From the NCBI GenBank assembly GCA_017881265.1, contig JADGRA010000014.1, positions 124,001-188,000 of the forward strand: a DNA stretch of 64,000 bases. Direction: 5' to 3'. Below, one piece after another: positions 27,068 to 36,043 of this stretch. A program made the translations under genes and the position numbers. How positions within the stretch are numbered: the stretch's first letter is position 1; each line of letters opens with the position of its first letter. The notes beneath the pieces are model-generated. The model saw nothing but the letters and a program-made list of their open reading frames with translations, was not told the DNA's origin and ran no database searches. The stretch comes from Myxococcaceae bacterium. Lineage in GTDB: Bacteria > Myxococcota > Myxococcia > Myxococcales > Myxococcaceae.

Positions 27068-27475
27068 CTACAGTCGGTCCGGCAAGGGCTCGCCTCGCTC
27101 CTCCATGCTGCGTCGGACCTCATGCGCCGGGAGTTCGAGCAGTTGGGAACCGCGCGTTTGCTTGGAGGCCAACACCAGGAGTTCACGGATGCCGACGGCC
27201 TCTTGAAGGATTTCCTCGACCTGCGGCGCTAGCAGCTTGCGTTCGACCGATGCGTCCGGGTCCGCCTGCCACGCCAGAGCGTGCTTTCCCATCACCATCA
27301 GAATCTGGGCGAGACTGTAGGGTTCATCGGGACTGTCGAGATAGAAAAGCCGCGACGGTAGCTTATCGATTTTAACTCGCAGCTCCCGCAGAGCCCGATG
27401 GACCTCGGCGAGAGGCCCACGAGCGCGAGTCTCCTCAACGAACCAATCGAGAGCAGTGCGCAGGATGGGGTCCAT
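27068..27475 (-). CDS. Small uncharacterised protein with atypical codon use
   Basis: A 135-residue predicted soluble helical protein (MDPILRTALDWFVEETRARG at the start, then HRALRELRVKIDKLPSRLFY). There is no signal peptide, membrane helix or recognised motif. ATG at 27473-27475 is the preferred start; a start 12 codons upstream is possible. Codon use includes AAA, GAT, CTA and ACT choices that are rare in surrounding genes, so it may be a recent acquisition. It lies alone between rsmB (convergent, 121 bases apart) and the liv operon (same strand, 269 bases further on the downstream side of livF). The function is unknown. Confidence 0.65.
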   Translation of the reverse strand: MDPILRTALDWFVEETRARGPLAEVHRALRELRVKIDKLPSRLFYLDSPDEPYSLAQILMVMGKHALAWQADPDASVERKLLAPQVEEILQEAVGIRELLVLASKQTRGSQLLELPAHEVRRSMEERGEPLPDRL

Positions 27476-27627
27476 CGGCCAAATAGTGCCTCTGCGATCG
27501 AGCGACCGCAACCGTCAGCCCTCACCCTTCCGCCCTCATCACATCTGAGCAATGCCTTCAAAATTCCCGTGGGGCCGTGACAGCTAGCAGACACTCCGAA
27601 CGCACCTCGGTCGCTGGTCGAGCGGCC

Positions 27628-27656
27628 CGGCCCGAAGGAAGGGTCCTCCCGGGCCG
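27628..27656 (-). terminator. Hairpin downstream of the liv operon
   Basis: CGGCCCG (27628-27634) and CGGGCCG (27650-27656) form a 7-bp GC stem with a 15-base loop, 89 bases past the livF stop in the direction of transcription. No U run follows. It is a probable end-of-operon hairpin. Confidence 0.4.
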
Positions 27657-27744
27657 AGGACGCGCGAGAATGCACCCCGCCCGCAACCCGAGCTGACCCG
27701 AACGCTGCAGGGCCGCGAGGACTTGGACGCCGGTCAACGCCCCA

Positions 27745-28485
27745 TCAGTGCGTGGCTGCCGCGCCAAGGTACGCCTGCTGCACCGAGGGGTTGGCGAGCA
27801 GCTCCTTGGCGGAGCCGGCCAATTTAATACTCCCCTGCTCGATGACGTAGGCGCGGTCCGCCACCTCGAGGGCCCGGAAGGCAAGCTGCTCCACCAGCAG
27901 CAGCGTGGTATCCCGCGCCGCCTTCAGCCGCTCGATGAGAGCAAACACCTCGTCGATGATGACTGGCGCGAGGCCCATGGACGGCTCGTCGAGGAGAAGT
28001 AGCTTCGGCCGGCTGAGCAACGCCCGGGCGATGGCCAGCATCTGCTGCTCGCCGCCGGACAGCGTCCCGGCCAGCTGGTCCTGCCGCTCGCGCAGCCGTG
28101 GGAAAATGGAAAACATCCTCTCGGTGTCCTCGGCCACCTCGCGCTTCTGGCCGGACCGCAGGCGCAGAAAGGCCCCCAGCACCAGGTTGTCTCGCACCGT
28201 CTGCTGGGCAAACACGCGGCGTCCCTCCGGCACCTGCGCCACGCCCAGCTTCACCACCCGGTGGGCGGGGACGCCCGTGAGGGGCTTCCCATCGAACATG
28301 ACGCGGCCGCTGGTGGGCTTCAGCAGCCCGGAAATGGTCTTCATCATGGTGGTTTTCCCGGCCCCGTTGCTGCCGATGACGGCCACCAGTTCGCCCTGCC
28401 CGACGCTGAGGGAAATGCCCTTCAGGGCGCGAATCCGCCCATAGTCGACCACCAGTTCCTCGATGGACAGCAGGGGCTCGGCCAT
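27745..28485 (-). CDS. livF: Branched-chain amino-acid ABC transporter ATP-binding protein LivF
   Basis: Cytoplasmic ATPase of a high-affinity branched-chain amino-acid importer. The 246-residue protein contains Walker A GSNGAGKTT, the Q-loop, signature LSGGEQQMLAIARAL, Walker B LLLLDEPSMGLAP and the H-loop-like LLVEQ that is typical of LivF (Gln-rich LVEQ in place of the LIEHHM of LivG). It begins one base after the stop of the fused LivMG gene. The last gene of the livK-livH-livMG-livF operon, it is followed by an intergenic hairpin. Confidence 0.95.
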   Translation of the reverse strand: MAEPLLSIEELVVDYGRIRALKGISLSVGQGELVAVIGSNGAGKTTMMKTISGLLKPTSGRVMFDGKPLTGVPAHRVVKLGVAQVPEGRRVFAQQTVRDNLVLGAFLRLRSGQKREVAEDTERMFSIFPRLRERQDQLAGTLSGGEQQMLAIARALLSRPKLLLLDEPSMGLAPVIIDEVFALIERLKAARDTTLLLVEQLAFRALEVADRAYVIEQGSIKLAGSAKELLANPSVQQAYLGAAATH

Positions 28486-28486
28486 C

Positions 28487-30340
28487 TCACACCACCACCG
28501 AGGACGTCTTGTGCGTGCCGAGGTAGGCCTCCACCACGGCCGGGTCTTCTTGGATGCGCTTCGGCGTCCCCTCGGCAATCTTTTTCCCGAAGTCCAGGAC
28601 GGAGACGTCGTCACTCATCGCCATCACCATGTCCATGTGATGTTCGATGAGGAGGATGGAGACGCCGGCGGCCTTGATTTTCTGGATGAGGCCGTTGATG
28701 GACTGAATCTCCCCGGCCGTCAGTCCCGCCGCCGGCTCGTCCAGCAGCAATAGCTTCGGGGAGAGCGCCAGGGCGCGGGCAATCTCCAGAAGCCGCGCCT
28801 GCCCGTAGGCCAGGTTGCGGGCCTTGTCGAAAGCCGCCGGCTGCAGCCCGACGAAGCGCAGCAGGGCATAGGCGCGTACCCGGGCCTCCGCTTCCTCGCG
28901 CCGGGCGCGCGGCAGCCGGAAGGCCACCTCGAACAGGGAGGCCTGGAAGGACGGGTGCAGGCCCACCATGACGTTTTCCAAGACGGTGAGGTCGCCGAAC
29001 AGTTGCAGGTTTTGAAAGGTGCGGGCGATGCCAGCCCGGGCGCGCTGGTGCGTCTTGAGGGGAGCCAGGTCCTGGCCGAAGGAGTACAGCCGGCCCGCGG
29101 TCGGCGTATAGAGGCCGGTGAGGACGTTGACGGTGGTGCTTTTCCCGCTGCCGTTGGGGCCGATGAGACCGCGCACCGCCCCGCGGGGCACCTCCAGGTC
29201 GAGGTCACGCACGGCGATGAGACCGCCAAACTTCATCTCCAGCCCCTCTAGCCGCAGGGCCATGGCGTCGCCCCCCGGGTGGGGGCGGGAGAGGACCTCC
29301 AACCCCGCGGCCTGAGCCTCCAGGGACGCCCGCTCGGCGGCGTGGTCCGGTGGCCGCAGCCGCAGCCAGGCGCGGCGGACGAGGCCCACCATGCCCTCCG
29401 GGACGAAGTACAGCACCACCAGCAGGAGGGAGCCGTACACCATCAGCCGGTAGTCGGCGAAGCCGGCGAAGAGGTCCGGCAGCACCACCACCAGCGCCGC
29501 CCCCACCACGTTGCCCGCGATGCTGCGCACCCCGCCGAAGATGAGGGCGATGAGGAATTCCACGGAGAAGCTGTAGGCAAAGGTGTTGGGCGCGACGTAG
29601 CTGTCCAGCTGGGCGAAGAAGCCGCCGGCCACGCCGGCCACCGCCGCCGACAGCACGAAGGCCGACACCTTGAAGTAGCTGCGGCCGATGCCGCAGCACT
29701 CGGCCGCCACGCTGCTGTACTTGATGGCCTCGAAGGCACGCCCCCAGAAGCTGTGGGTGACGTTGTGGACGACGAACAGCACCAGCACCAGCACCGGGTA
29801 GACGACGTAGAGGTAATTCACGCCGCTCAGCTTGAGGGTGCCGAGGTGCAGCGGCGTCAGGGTAATCCCCTTGGTGCCGTTGGTGAGGGACTCCTGTTCA
29901 TTGATGAAGGTGTAGATGATGAGGCCGTAGACAATGGTGATGACGGCCAGGTACGGCCCGCTCGAGCGCAGCGCTGGAAACCCGAGCAGGAAGCCGGCGA
30001 AAGCGGCGAGCGCGATGGCCGGCACCAGCGCAATCAGAAAGGGCAGCTGCGGCCAGTGCTGGATGGTGCTGTAGGCGTCGGTGTTGAGGGTCGGGCTGGC
30101 GGTGAGGACGGCCACTGTGTAGGCGCCGATGGCGAACAGTCCGGCGTGGCCGATGGACACGTCGCCCAGGTAGCCCACCACCAGGTCCAGCGACGCCACC
30201 AGCATGGCGTACACTAGAATCCGCGACACCATGCCGACGTAGTAGCTGTTGTCCACCGCGCGCGGGATGAGCAGCGGCAGCAGCAAGAGCAGCGGCGCCA
30301 GACGGCGCAGCACCGACGGCCTGGGCGCGCCGGTGCCCAT
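28487..30340 (-). CDS. livMG: Fused LivM permease - LivG ATPase of a branched-chain amino-acid ABC transporter
   Basis: A 617-residue fusion. Residues 1 to about 330 are the LivM membrane subunit with many helices (SLDLVVGYLGDVSIGHAGLF, GRAFEAIKYSSVAAECCG and FGGVRSIAGNVVGAAL). A linker of about 30 residues leads to the LivG ATPase from about 360 (MALRLEGLEMKFGGL), with Walker A IGPNGSGKST, signature-region LAYGQARLLEIARAL and Walker B LLLLDEPAAGL, and LLIEHHMDMVM. The frame is open throughout. Met360 (codon at 29261-29263) is preceded by a GGGGGG stretch 7 bases upstream, so free LivG could also be made. The start shares bases with the livH stop (TGATG). Confidence 0.93.
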   Translation of the reverse strand: MGTGAPRPSVLRRLAPLLLLLPLLIPRAVDNSYYVGMVSRILVYAMLVASLDLVVGYLGDVSIGHAGLFAIGAYTVAVLTASPTLNTDAYSTIQHWPQLPFLIALVPAIALAAFAGFLLGFPALRSSGPYLAVITIVYGLIIYTFINEQESLTNGTKGITLTPLHLGTLKLSGVNYLYVVYPVLVLVLFVVHNVTHSFWGRAFEAIKYSSVAAECCGIGRSYFKVSAFVLSAAVAGVAGGFFAQLDSYVAPNTFAYSFSVEFLIALIFGGVRSIAGNVVGAALVVVLPDLFAGFADYRLMVYGSLLLVVLYFVPEGMVGLVRRAWLRLRPPDHAAERASLEAQAAGLEVLSRPHPGGDAMALRLEGLEMKFGGLIAVRDLDLEVPRGAVRGLIGPNGSGKSTTVNVLTGLYTPTAGRLYSFGQDLAPLKTHQRARAGIARTFQNLQLFGDLTVLENVMVGLHPSFQASLFEVAFRLPRARREEAEARVRAYALLRFVGLQPAAFDKARNLAYGQARLLEIARALALSPKLLLLDEPAAGLTAGEIQSINGLIQKIKAAGVSILLIEHHMDMVMAMSDDVSVLDFGKKIAEGTPKRIQEDPAVVEAYLGTHKTSSVVV

Positions 30341-31248
30341 CACACCTTCCGGATGGCGGCCCGGCCGAAGAGGCCGGACGGCTTGAAGAGCAAAAGCAGC
30401 ACCAACACCACGAAGCCCGGTACGTCCTTGTAGCCAGTGGAAACGAAGCGCGCGGTGAGGCTCTCCGAGACGCCGAGGAAGAGGCCGCCCACCACCACCC
30501 CGAAGCCCGACTCCAGCCCTCCGATGATGCTCGCGCTGTAGGCCTTCACCCCGAGCACCGTCCCCATGGTGGCGCTCACCAGCGTGATGGGCGCCACCAG
30601 CACGCCCCCCACGGTGGCGATGGCCGTCGACAGCATGAAGGAGAAGAGGATGACGAATTTCTGGTCGATGCCCATCAGCGAGGCGGTGTCCTTGTCCTCG
30701 CTCACCGCCACCACCGCCTTGCCGAAGACAGTGCGGCGCTTGAAGAGCTCCACCGCCGCCACAATCGCCAGGCTGACGAAAATAATCAGGACTTCCTGCG
30801 GGTAGACGCCGAGGCCGCCCGACATGGAGCCGTCCGGCTGCGGCTCGCCAAAGAAGCGCCACGGGCTGTCGCCCAGGGGCGAGCGAAACTTGAAGTCGTC
30901 GGTACTCCAGAAGACCTCGGCCGCGTTGCGCAGGACAATCCCGACCGCCAGCGTCGCTAGAATCCACCCATAGGCGCTGCGCTGATTCAAGGAGGGCTCG
31001 ACCGCCACCTTCAACAGCACCGCGCCGCCCACCATCCCCACCAGCACCACCGCCGCCAGCGCGGCGAAGAAGGGCCAGTTGTGCGTCATGTAGAGGATGA
31101 AGCCCACCACCCCGCCCAGCATGAGGAAGTTGCCGAGCGAGAAGTTCAGCGTCTTCGAGGTGGCGAAGGTGATGTTGTAGCCAAACGCGACCAGGGCATA
31201 AATCATGCCCTGCGCCACACCGCTGATGAGAAGCTGGAGGGTCTGCAT
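30340..31248 (-). CDS. livH: Branched-chain amino-acid ABC transporter permease LivH
   Basis: Inner-membrane channel subunit of 302 residues pairing with LivM. Family features include VAFGYNITFATSKTLNFSLG near the N-terminus, then EDKDTASLMGIDQKFVILFSF and KAYSASIIGGLESGFGVVVGG, and the C-terminal LLLFKPSGLFGR. About eight hydrophobic helices are present. The ATG at 31246-31248 is preferred over an upstream open frame because it gives the usual N-terminus (MQTLQLLISGVAQG). It follows livK after 80 bases that hold a strong hairpin, and its stop overlaps the livMG start. Confidence 0.94.
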   Translation of the reverse strand: MQTLQLLISGVAQGMIYALVAFGYNITFATSKTLNFSLGNFLMLGGVVGFILYMTHNWPFFAALAAVVLVGMVGGAVLLKVAVEPSLNQRSAYGWILATLAVGIVLRNAAEVFWSTDDFKFRSPLGDSPWRFFGEPQPDGSMSGGLGVYPQEVLIIFVSLAIVAAVELFKRRTVFGKAVVAVSEDKDTASLMGIDQKFVILFSFMLSTAIATVGGVLVAPITLVSATMGTVLGVKAYSASIIGGLESGFGVVVGGLFLGVSESLTARFVSTGYKDVPGFVVLVLLLLFKPSGLFGRAAIRKV

Positions 31249-31273
31249 CCGCTGGCCGTCGGCCGCTGGTGAC

Positions 31274-31309
31274 CCCAGAGCCTCGCACAACTTCTGGTGC
31301 GAGGCTGGG
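31274..31309 (-). promoter_or_regulatory. Intercistronic hairpin between livK and livH
   Basis: A perfect 10-bp stem AGCCTCGCAC (31279-31288) with GTGCGAGGCT (31297-31306) and an 8-base loop, extended by CCC (31274-31276) with GGG (31307-31309) across a 2-base bulge. It lies 20 bases after the livK stop and 25 bases before livH. In ABC operons such hairpins often protect or terminate part of the transcript so that the binding protein is made in excess; that role is inferred here. Confidence 0.65.
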
Positions 31310-31328
31310 CCCCACGCGGCACGGGCCG

Positions 31329-32480
31329 CTATTTCTTGTAGGCCGCCTCGGGCACCACCGTGCCGTTGAGAACGACCCCCATCTTCACCACCAGCTCCGT
31401 GACGGCCTCGTGGTCGGTGGGGGTGAAGGGGCGCTTGTAGCTACCGGTGATGCCGCTGAAGCCGCTCTTCAGGTTCTCCAGGGCCTCTTTTATCTTCGTG
31501 CCGTCCGTACTCTTGGCCTGGTCGATGGCGGCCTTCAACAGGTACAGCGAGTCGTAGCCCTGGGCGGCGGCCACCGCCACCGCGATGGGGTTCTGGTTGT
31601 ATTTGACGTGGTAGGTCTCGACGAACGTCTTCTGCCGCGGGTTACTCAAATCCCCCTCGATGAAAGTGAGCGGGGCGGCGGCGCCGTTGCCGTTCTTCCC
31701 GGCATTCTTGATGAACGCCTCCATGGAGATGGTCCAGCCCCCCAGCATGTCCACCTTCCAGCCGATGCGGTCGAGCGAGTTGGCCAGCGCCGCCAACTCC
31801 GGGCCGATGCCGTAGACCAGGAGGACGTCGGCCCCGGCCGCCTTGGCCTCCTGCACCTGGGCGGTCATGTCGGTGTCCTTGATTTTGAACTTGCCGACGC
31901 TGACCGGCGTCATGTTGCGCTTGGTCAGCGCCGCCTTCAGCTTGGTGCAGCCGCCCTGCCCATAGTTGGTGTCGTCGCAGATGAGCGCTGGCTTCTTGTA
32001 CTTGCGGACGTCGATGGCCTCCCGAACAACCAGCTCGGTCTGGAGGATGTCGGAGGCGGCAATCCGGAAGATGTAGTTCTCCACCCCGGGCGCGAAATAC
32101 TCATTCACCTTGGCACCCGCCGAGGCGTTGATGATGACGGGAACCTTCTTCTCGTTGGCGTAGCGGGTGGAGTTGTCGGCGACGCCGGTGTTGATGGGCC
32201 CCAGCACCGCCACCACTTTTTCCTTCTCGAGAAATTCCTGCATGATTTGCGCGCCGCGCTCGTTCTTGGCCTCGTCGTCGCGCATCACCAGCACCACTGG
32301 CTGGCCGAGGATGCCTCCGGCCTTGTTGATTTCCTCAGCGGCCATCTCGACGCCGTTGCGCATCGAGACGCCCATTCCTGCCGAGCCCCCGGTGAAGGGG
32401 CCGTACACGCCGATTTTGATTTCCGCCAGCGCGGGCGCCGCCAGCAGCAGCACTACAAGTCCCAAGCGTCGTCCCGTCAT
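31329..32480 (-). CDS. livK: Periplasmic branched-chain amino-acid binding protein
   Basis: Type-1 periplasmic binding protein (383 residues) that captures Leu/Ile/Val or related amino acids and delivers them to LivH/LivM. The signal peptide MTGRRLGLVVLLLAAPALAE is followed by IKIGVYGPFTGGSAGMG, then GAQIMQEFLEKEKVVAVLGP, VPVIINASAG and CDDTNYGQGG, the usual blocks of LivK/LivJ. AAGGAGA lies about 9 bases before the ATG at 32478-32480. It is the first gene of the operon, divergent from the M61 peptidase gene (189 bases between the starts). The exact amino acid cannot be read from the sequence; amide or urea binding relatives exist. Confidence 0.93.
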   Translation of the reverse strand: MTGRRLGLVVLLLAAPALAEIKIGVYGPFTGGSAGMGVSMRNGVEMAAEEINKAGGILGQPVVLVMRDDEAKNERGAQIMQEFLEKEKVVAVLGPINTGVADNSTRYANEKKVPVIINASAGAKVNEYFAPGVENYIFRIAASDILQTELVVREAIDVRKYKKPALICDDTNYGQGGCTKLKAALTKRNMTPVSVGKFKIKDTDMTAQVQEAKAAGADVLLVYGIGPELAALANSLDRIGWKVDMLGGWTISMEAFIKNAGKNGNGAAAPLTFIEGDLSNPRQKTFVETYHVKYNQNPIAVAVAAAQGYDSLYLLKAAIDQAKSTDGTKIKEALENLKSGFSGITGSYKRPFTPTDHEAVTELVVKMGVVLNGTVVPEAAYKK

Positions 32481-32669
32481 AAGGGCAGTCTCCTTCGGAA
32501 GAGTGCGGCAGGGCAGGCGACTCTTGCGGCGCCTCGCCGGGCGGCGCAATGCCTTTCTTGACGCCGGCCACCGTCCCTCCCCTAACGCGACGCGTCCAGG
32601 GCGGCGGGCAGCCGTGCTATTTCCACGTCGGGACGCCCCAGCCCTTGCCGCTGAAGGAGGCACCGTTTG

Positions 32670-34430
32670 ATGACCGAAGCCGTGCGCTACCGCGTTTCCA
32701 TGTCCCGCCCACATAGCCACCTCTTCGAGGTCGAGGCGCACTTCCCCGCCCTGGACGTGCTGGACGCCGTGCTGCCGGTCTGGACGCCGGGCAGCTACCT
32801 GCTGCGCGAATACGCGCGGCACGTCCAGGACGTCAGCGCCCAGGACGACTCCGGGCATCCGCTACCCGTCACGCGCACGGACAAGCGCACCTGGCGGGTG
32901 GAGACCCACGGCCGCCCGGCCGTCCTGCGCTACCGCGTCTACGCCAATGAACTGACGGTGCGCACCAGCCACCTCGACGGCACCCACGGCTACTTCAACG
33001 GCGCGACCCTGTTTCTGCACGCCGAGGCGCTGCGCAACCTCCCGCACCGGGTGCGCGTCGAGGCACCGGCGGGCTGGGGCGTCTTTTCCGCGTTGGACAC
33101 CGAGGGCGAAGAGTTGGTGGCCCCGGACCACGACACGCTGGTGGACAGCCCGGTGGAAGTGGGTCCGCACCAGCCCCTTTCCTTCGTCGCGGCCGGCGTG
33201 CCGCACCAGGTGGTGGTGTGGGGGGAGCCGAAACCGGACGCCCAGCGGCTGGTGGCGGATTTGAAGGCCGTCTGCGAGACCGAGGCCGCCTTCTTCGGTG
33301 GCCTTCCGCTGAAGCGCTACCTCTTCCTCGTCTACCTCAGCGACAAGGGGCGGGGCGGCCTGGAACACACGGCCTCCACCACGCTGCTCTTCGCCCGCGG
33401 GGGGCTGCAGACGCAGAAAGGCTGGGAGGACTTCCTCACCCTCGCCTCGCACGAGTACTTCCACCTGTGGAATGTGAAGCGCATCAAGCCGCGGGCGCTG
33501 GTGCCATACCGCTACGGCGAGGAGGCCTACACGCGCCTGTTGTGGGCCTTCGAAGGCTTCACCTCCTACTACGACAACCTGCTCGTTCGGCGTGCCGGCC
33601 TCATGTCTCCGGCGCGCTACCTCACCCGGCAGGGCGAGGCGCTGAGCGCCCTGGCTGCCACCCCCGGCCGCCGCGTGCAGACCCTCGAAGAGGCCTCCCT
33701 CACGGCCTGGGTGAAGTACTACCGGCCCGATGAGAATTCGGTGAACAGCGGCGTCTCCTACTACCTGAAGGGCGAACTGGTCGCCCTGTGCCTGGACCTC
33801 ACCCTGCGCCAGCTCACCGCCGACGGCCACAGCCTGGACACCGTCCTGCGGCTTCTCTGGGAGCGCTTCGGCGACGGGCGCGGCGTCCCGGAGAATGGCG
33901 TGGAGGCTGCCGCCGAGGAGGTGGCCGGGCAAAGCCTGCAGCCCTTCTTCGACCACGTGCTGCGCAGCACGGCGGAGCTGGACCTCAGCGTCCTGGGCCA
34001 CGTTGGCCTGGAGGCCCGCACGCGCTTCCGCGAGTCGGCCGGGGACCGGGGGGGCACGCCGCCCCGAGTGAAGTCCACCGAGGACCATCCGCGGGGGTGG
34101 CTGGGGGTGGTGCCGCGCTCCGGCGGCGCCCTGGCCTCCGTCCTGGAGGGCTCACCGGCCATGGAAGCCGGCCTCTACGCGGAGGACGAGGTGGTGGCCC
34201 TGGACGGCGAGCGCGTGGACGCGGCCGGCCTCGTCTCCCGCTGCGACGAGAAGCCCCCGGGCTCGCCCGTCACGGTGCACCTCTTCCGCCGGGACCACCT
34301 GTGGGAGGTGAAGGCCGTCCTCGCCACCCGTCCTGCCGACGCCGTCTGGCTGGCGCGCGTGGAACAGCCGACGGAGGCCCAGAAGGCCAGCTACCAGCGA
34401 TGGATGGGGGCGGTCTGGGAGGACGGCTGA
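32670..34430 (+). CDS. M61-family metallopeptidase (glycyl aminopeptidase type) with PDZ domain
   Basis: A 586-residue gluzincin-type peptidase. An N-terminal beta domain of about 180 residues is followed by the zinc site [14 protein letters not shown] (H261, E262, H265) and the third ligand region [12 protein letters not shown] (E295), then a helical domain. The C-terminus is a PDZ domain ([20 protein letters not shown] and [18 protein letters not shown]). M61 enzymes cleave N-terminal Gly or Ala from peptides. There is no signal peptide, so it should be cytoplasmic. The ATG at 32670 is used; a TTG directly before it is the other option. It is divergent from livK, and rnhB follows after 79 bases. 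Confidence 0.93.
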   Translation: MTEAVRYRVSMSRPHSHLFEVEAHFPALDVLDAVLPVWTPGSYLLREYARHVQDVSAQDDSGHPLPVTRTDKRTWRVETHGRPAVLRYRVYANELTVRTSHLDGTHGYFNGATLFLHAEALRNLPHRVRVEAPAGWGVFSALDTEGEELVAPDHDTLVDSPVEVGPHQPLSFVAAGVPHQVVVWGEPKPDAQRLVADLKAVCETEAAFFGGLPLKRYLFLVYLSDKGRGGLEHTASTTLLFARGGLQTQKGWEDFLTLASHEYFHLWNVKRIKPRALVPYRYGEEAYTRLLWAFEGFTSYYDNLLVRRAGLMSPARYLTRQGEALSALAATPGRRVQTLEEASLTAWVKYYRPDENSVNSGVSYYLKGELVALCLDLTLRQLTADGHSLDTVLRLLWERFGDGRGVPENGVEAAAEEVAGQSLQPFFDHVLRSTAELDLSVLGHVGLEARTRFRESAGDRGGTPPRVKSTEDHPRGWLGVVPRSGGALASVLEGSPAMEAGLYAEDEVVALDGERVDAAGLVSRCDEKPPGSPVTVHLFRRDHLWEVKAVLATRPADAVWLARVEQPTEAQKASYQRWMGAVWEDG

Positions 34431-34509
34431 CGCCGCCGGGGGCCGCCAGCGCCCGCGGCAGCGTCTGGCCGGCTGTCGGTCGTTGCGTGTACCGTCTAGC
34501 GCTTCCACC

Positions 34510-35352
34510 GTGGCCGCCCGCCTGCAAACGCTGCTCGCCCTGCCGCTTGGCTCGCTGCGCGTCCGCTTCCTGGAGCGCGGGCGGGCCGTCCCCCGGGGCC
34601 TGTTGGAGGCGATGGAGGAGGACCCCCGCGCGGGCGCCCGCGCCCTGGCCGAGGCCATCCGCGAGCGGCGCGCCACCAATCGCGCCGAGGGCCAGCGGCT
34701 GCGGCACCTCCTGCGCTTCGAGACGGAATTGTGGGAGGCGGGCCACGTCCACGTCGCGGGCGTGGACGAGGCGGGCATGGCGCCCCTGGCCGGCCCGGTG
34801 GTGGCCGCGGCGGTGGTGCTTCCGAAGGCCTACAAGCTGAAGGGCCTCGACGACAGCAAGAAGGTGCTGGACCCGGACCGGCGGGTGGAACTCGCCGCCG
34901 CCGTGAAGCGCGACGCCGTGGCGTGGGCGGTGGGACGGGCAGAGGTGGAGGAAATCGACCAGCTCAACATCTACCACGCGGGGCTTCTGGCCATGCGCCG
35001 GGCGGTGGAGGCGCTGGGCCTTCTGCCGGACTTCATCCTGGTGGATGCGCGACGCATCCCCCAGTGTCCGGCGCCGCAGCGGGGCATCGTCCACGGCGAC
35101 GCGCTGTCGGCCAGCATCGCCGCCGCCTCGATGATTGCCAAGACGACGCGGGATGCGCTGATGGCCGAGTACGACGTCCAGTACCCGGGCTACGGTTTCG
35201 CCGTCCACAAGGGCTACCCCACGCCGCAGCACGAGGCCACCCTACGCAGCCTCGGCGCGTGCCCGCTGCACCGCCGGAGCTTCGCTCCTGTCCGCCAGGC
35301 GCTGGGTCTCGAGCCCGAGCAGGGGTCGCTCTTCCAGACGTCGCCCGCCTGA
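34510..35352 (+). CDS. rnhB: Ribonuclease HII with N-terminal extension and altered GRG motif
   Basis: RNase HII cleaves RNA in RNA/DNA hybrids and misincorporated ribonucleotides. The four catalytic acids are present: D86 and E87 in GVDEAG, D179 in LVDARR and D215 in [37 protein letters not shown] and [11 protein letters not shown] confirm the family. Unusually, the conserved Gly-Arg-Gly after the first acids is G89-M90-A91 (codons GGC ATG GCG), so the motif that reads the RNA-DNA junction is lost. About 80 residues precede the core; the family averages 200 in total, here 280. GTG at 34510 is chosen; an in-frame TTG at 34483 also exists. The zinc-protein gene starts 10 bases after the stop. 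Confidence 0.93.
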   Translation: MAARLQTLLALPLGSLRVRFLERGRAVPRGLLEAMEEDPRAGARALAEAIRERRATNRAEGQRLRHLLRFETELWEAGHVHVAGVDEAGMAPLAGPVVAAAVVLPKAYKLKGLDDSKKVLDPDRRVELAAAVKRDAVAWAVGRAEVEEIDQLNIYHAGLLAMRRAVEALGLLPDFILVDARRIPQCPAPQRGIVHGDALSASIAAASMIAKTTRDALMAEYDVQYPGYGFAVHKGYPTPQHEATLRSLGACPLHRRSFAPVRQALGLEPEQGSLFQTSPA

Positions 35353-35362
35353 CTCCCCCGAG

Positions 35363-36001
35363 GTGAGCGCCGACGTCGAGATAGACGCCTGGCTGGCCGA
35401 CCTCGGTTTCGGGGCTGGACCCTCGCGCACTGCCGCGCGCGCCGCCCTCGAGGAGGCGGACCTCACCCGGGCCGGCAGAGCCCGCATCAGCATGCTGAAA
35501 TTGGAAAGGGCCACGGCGGCCCTGAAGGCCCGCTTCTCGCTGCACTGCCCGAGTCCGGCCTGCACGCACGCCGCCCGCGCGTCCGGACGCCAGCCGCTGC
35601 TCGCCGTCGCCAAGGCCAGCTGCCCGCACTGTGGCGGCTCGGACAACAGCCGCGCGGCGAGGGACTTCGTGGCCGCCTGCGCCCGGGCTGGCACCCGCCG
35701 CCTGCTGGTGGTGGGCGGCTCGCCCTCGGTGCGGGAGGAATTGCGGGCGGCACTCGGCAGCGCGCTCGAGTTGCGCTGCGTGGACGGAACCGAGCGGCGG
35801 ACCCACGAGCGCGCCCGGGGGGACCTCGAGTGGGCCGACCTCGTCCTGTTATGGGGCGCGACCGAATTGGACCACAAGGTGAGCGCGCACTACGCCCGGC
35901 CCCCGACGGCCCAGCGCGGCAAGGTGGTGCACGTCGCCCGGCGAGGCATAGCCGCGCTGCTGACCGCCGCGGTGGAACACCTCCGCAGAGGCCCCGCCTA
36001 G
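35363..36001 (+). CDS. Uncharacterised protein with zinc cysteines and a DUF2325-like C-terminal domain
   Basis: A 212-residue protein. The N-terminal helical part (ALEEADLTRAGRARISMLKL) is followed by cysteines in CPSPACTH and CPHCGGSDN that probably bind zinc. The C-terminal half is a Rossmann-like domain: LLVVGGSPSVREEL, then WADLVLLWGATELDHKVSAHY and VVHVARRGIAALL, which resembles DUF2325 (a nucleotide-like fold with a terminal His). I do not know a function. The start is GTG at 35363, 10 bases after the rnhB stop, so co-transcription with rnhB is likely. An omega-aminotransferase gene follows after 42 bases. Confidence 0.7.
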   Translation: MSADVEIDAWLADLGFGAGPSRTAARAALEEADLTRAGRARISMLKLERATAALKARFSLHCPSPACTHAARASGRQPLLAVAKASCPHCGGSDNSRAARDFVAACARAGTRRLLVVGGSPSVREELRAALGSALELRCVDGTERRTHERARGDLEWADLVLLWGATELDHKVSAHYARPPTAQRGKVVHVARRGIAALLTAAVEHLRRGPA

Positions 36002-36043
36002 CATTGCGTTCAGCGGCCGGTCCCTGCACATTCCCGCCTCGCC

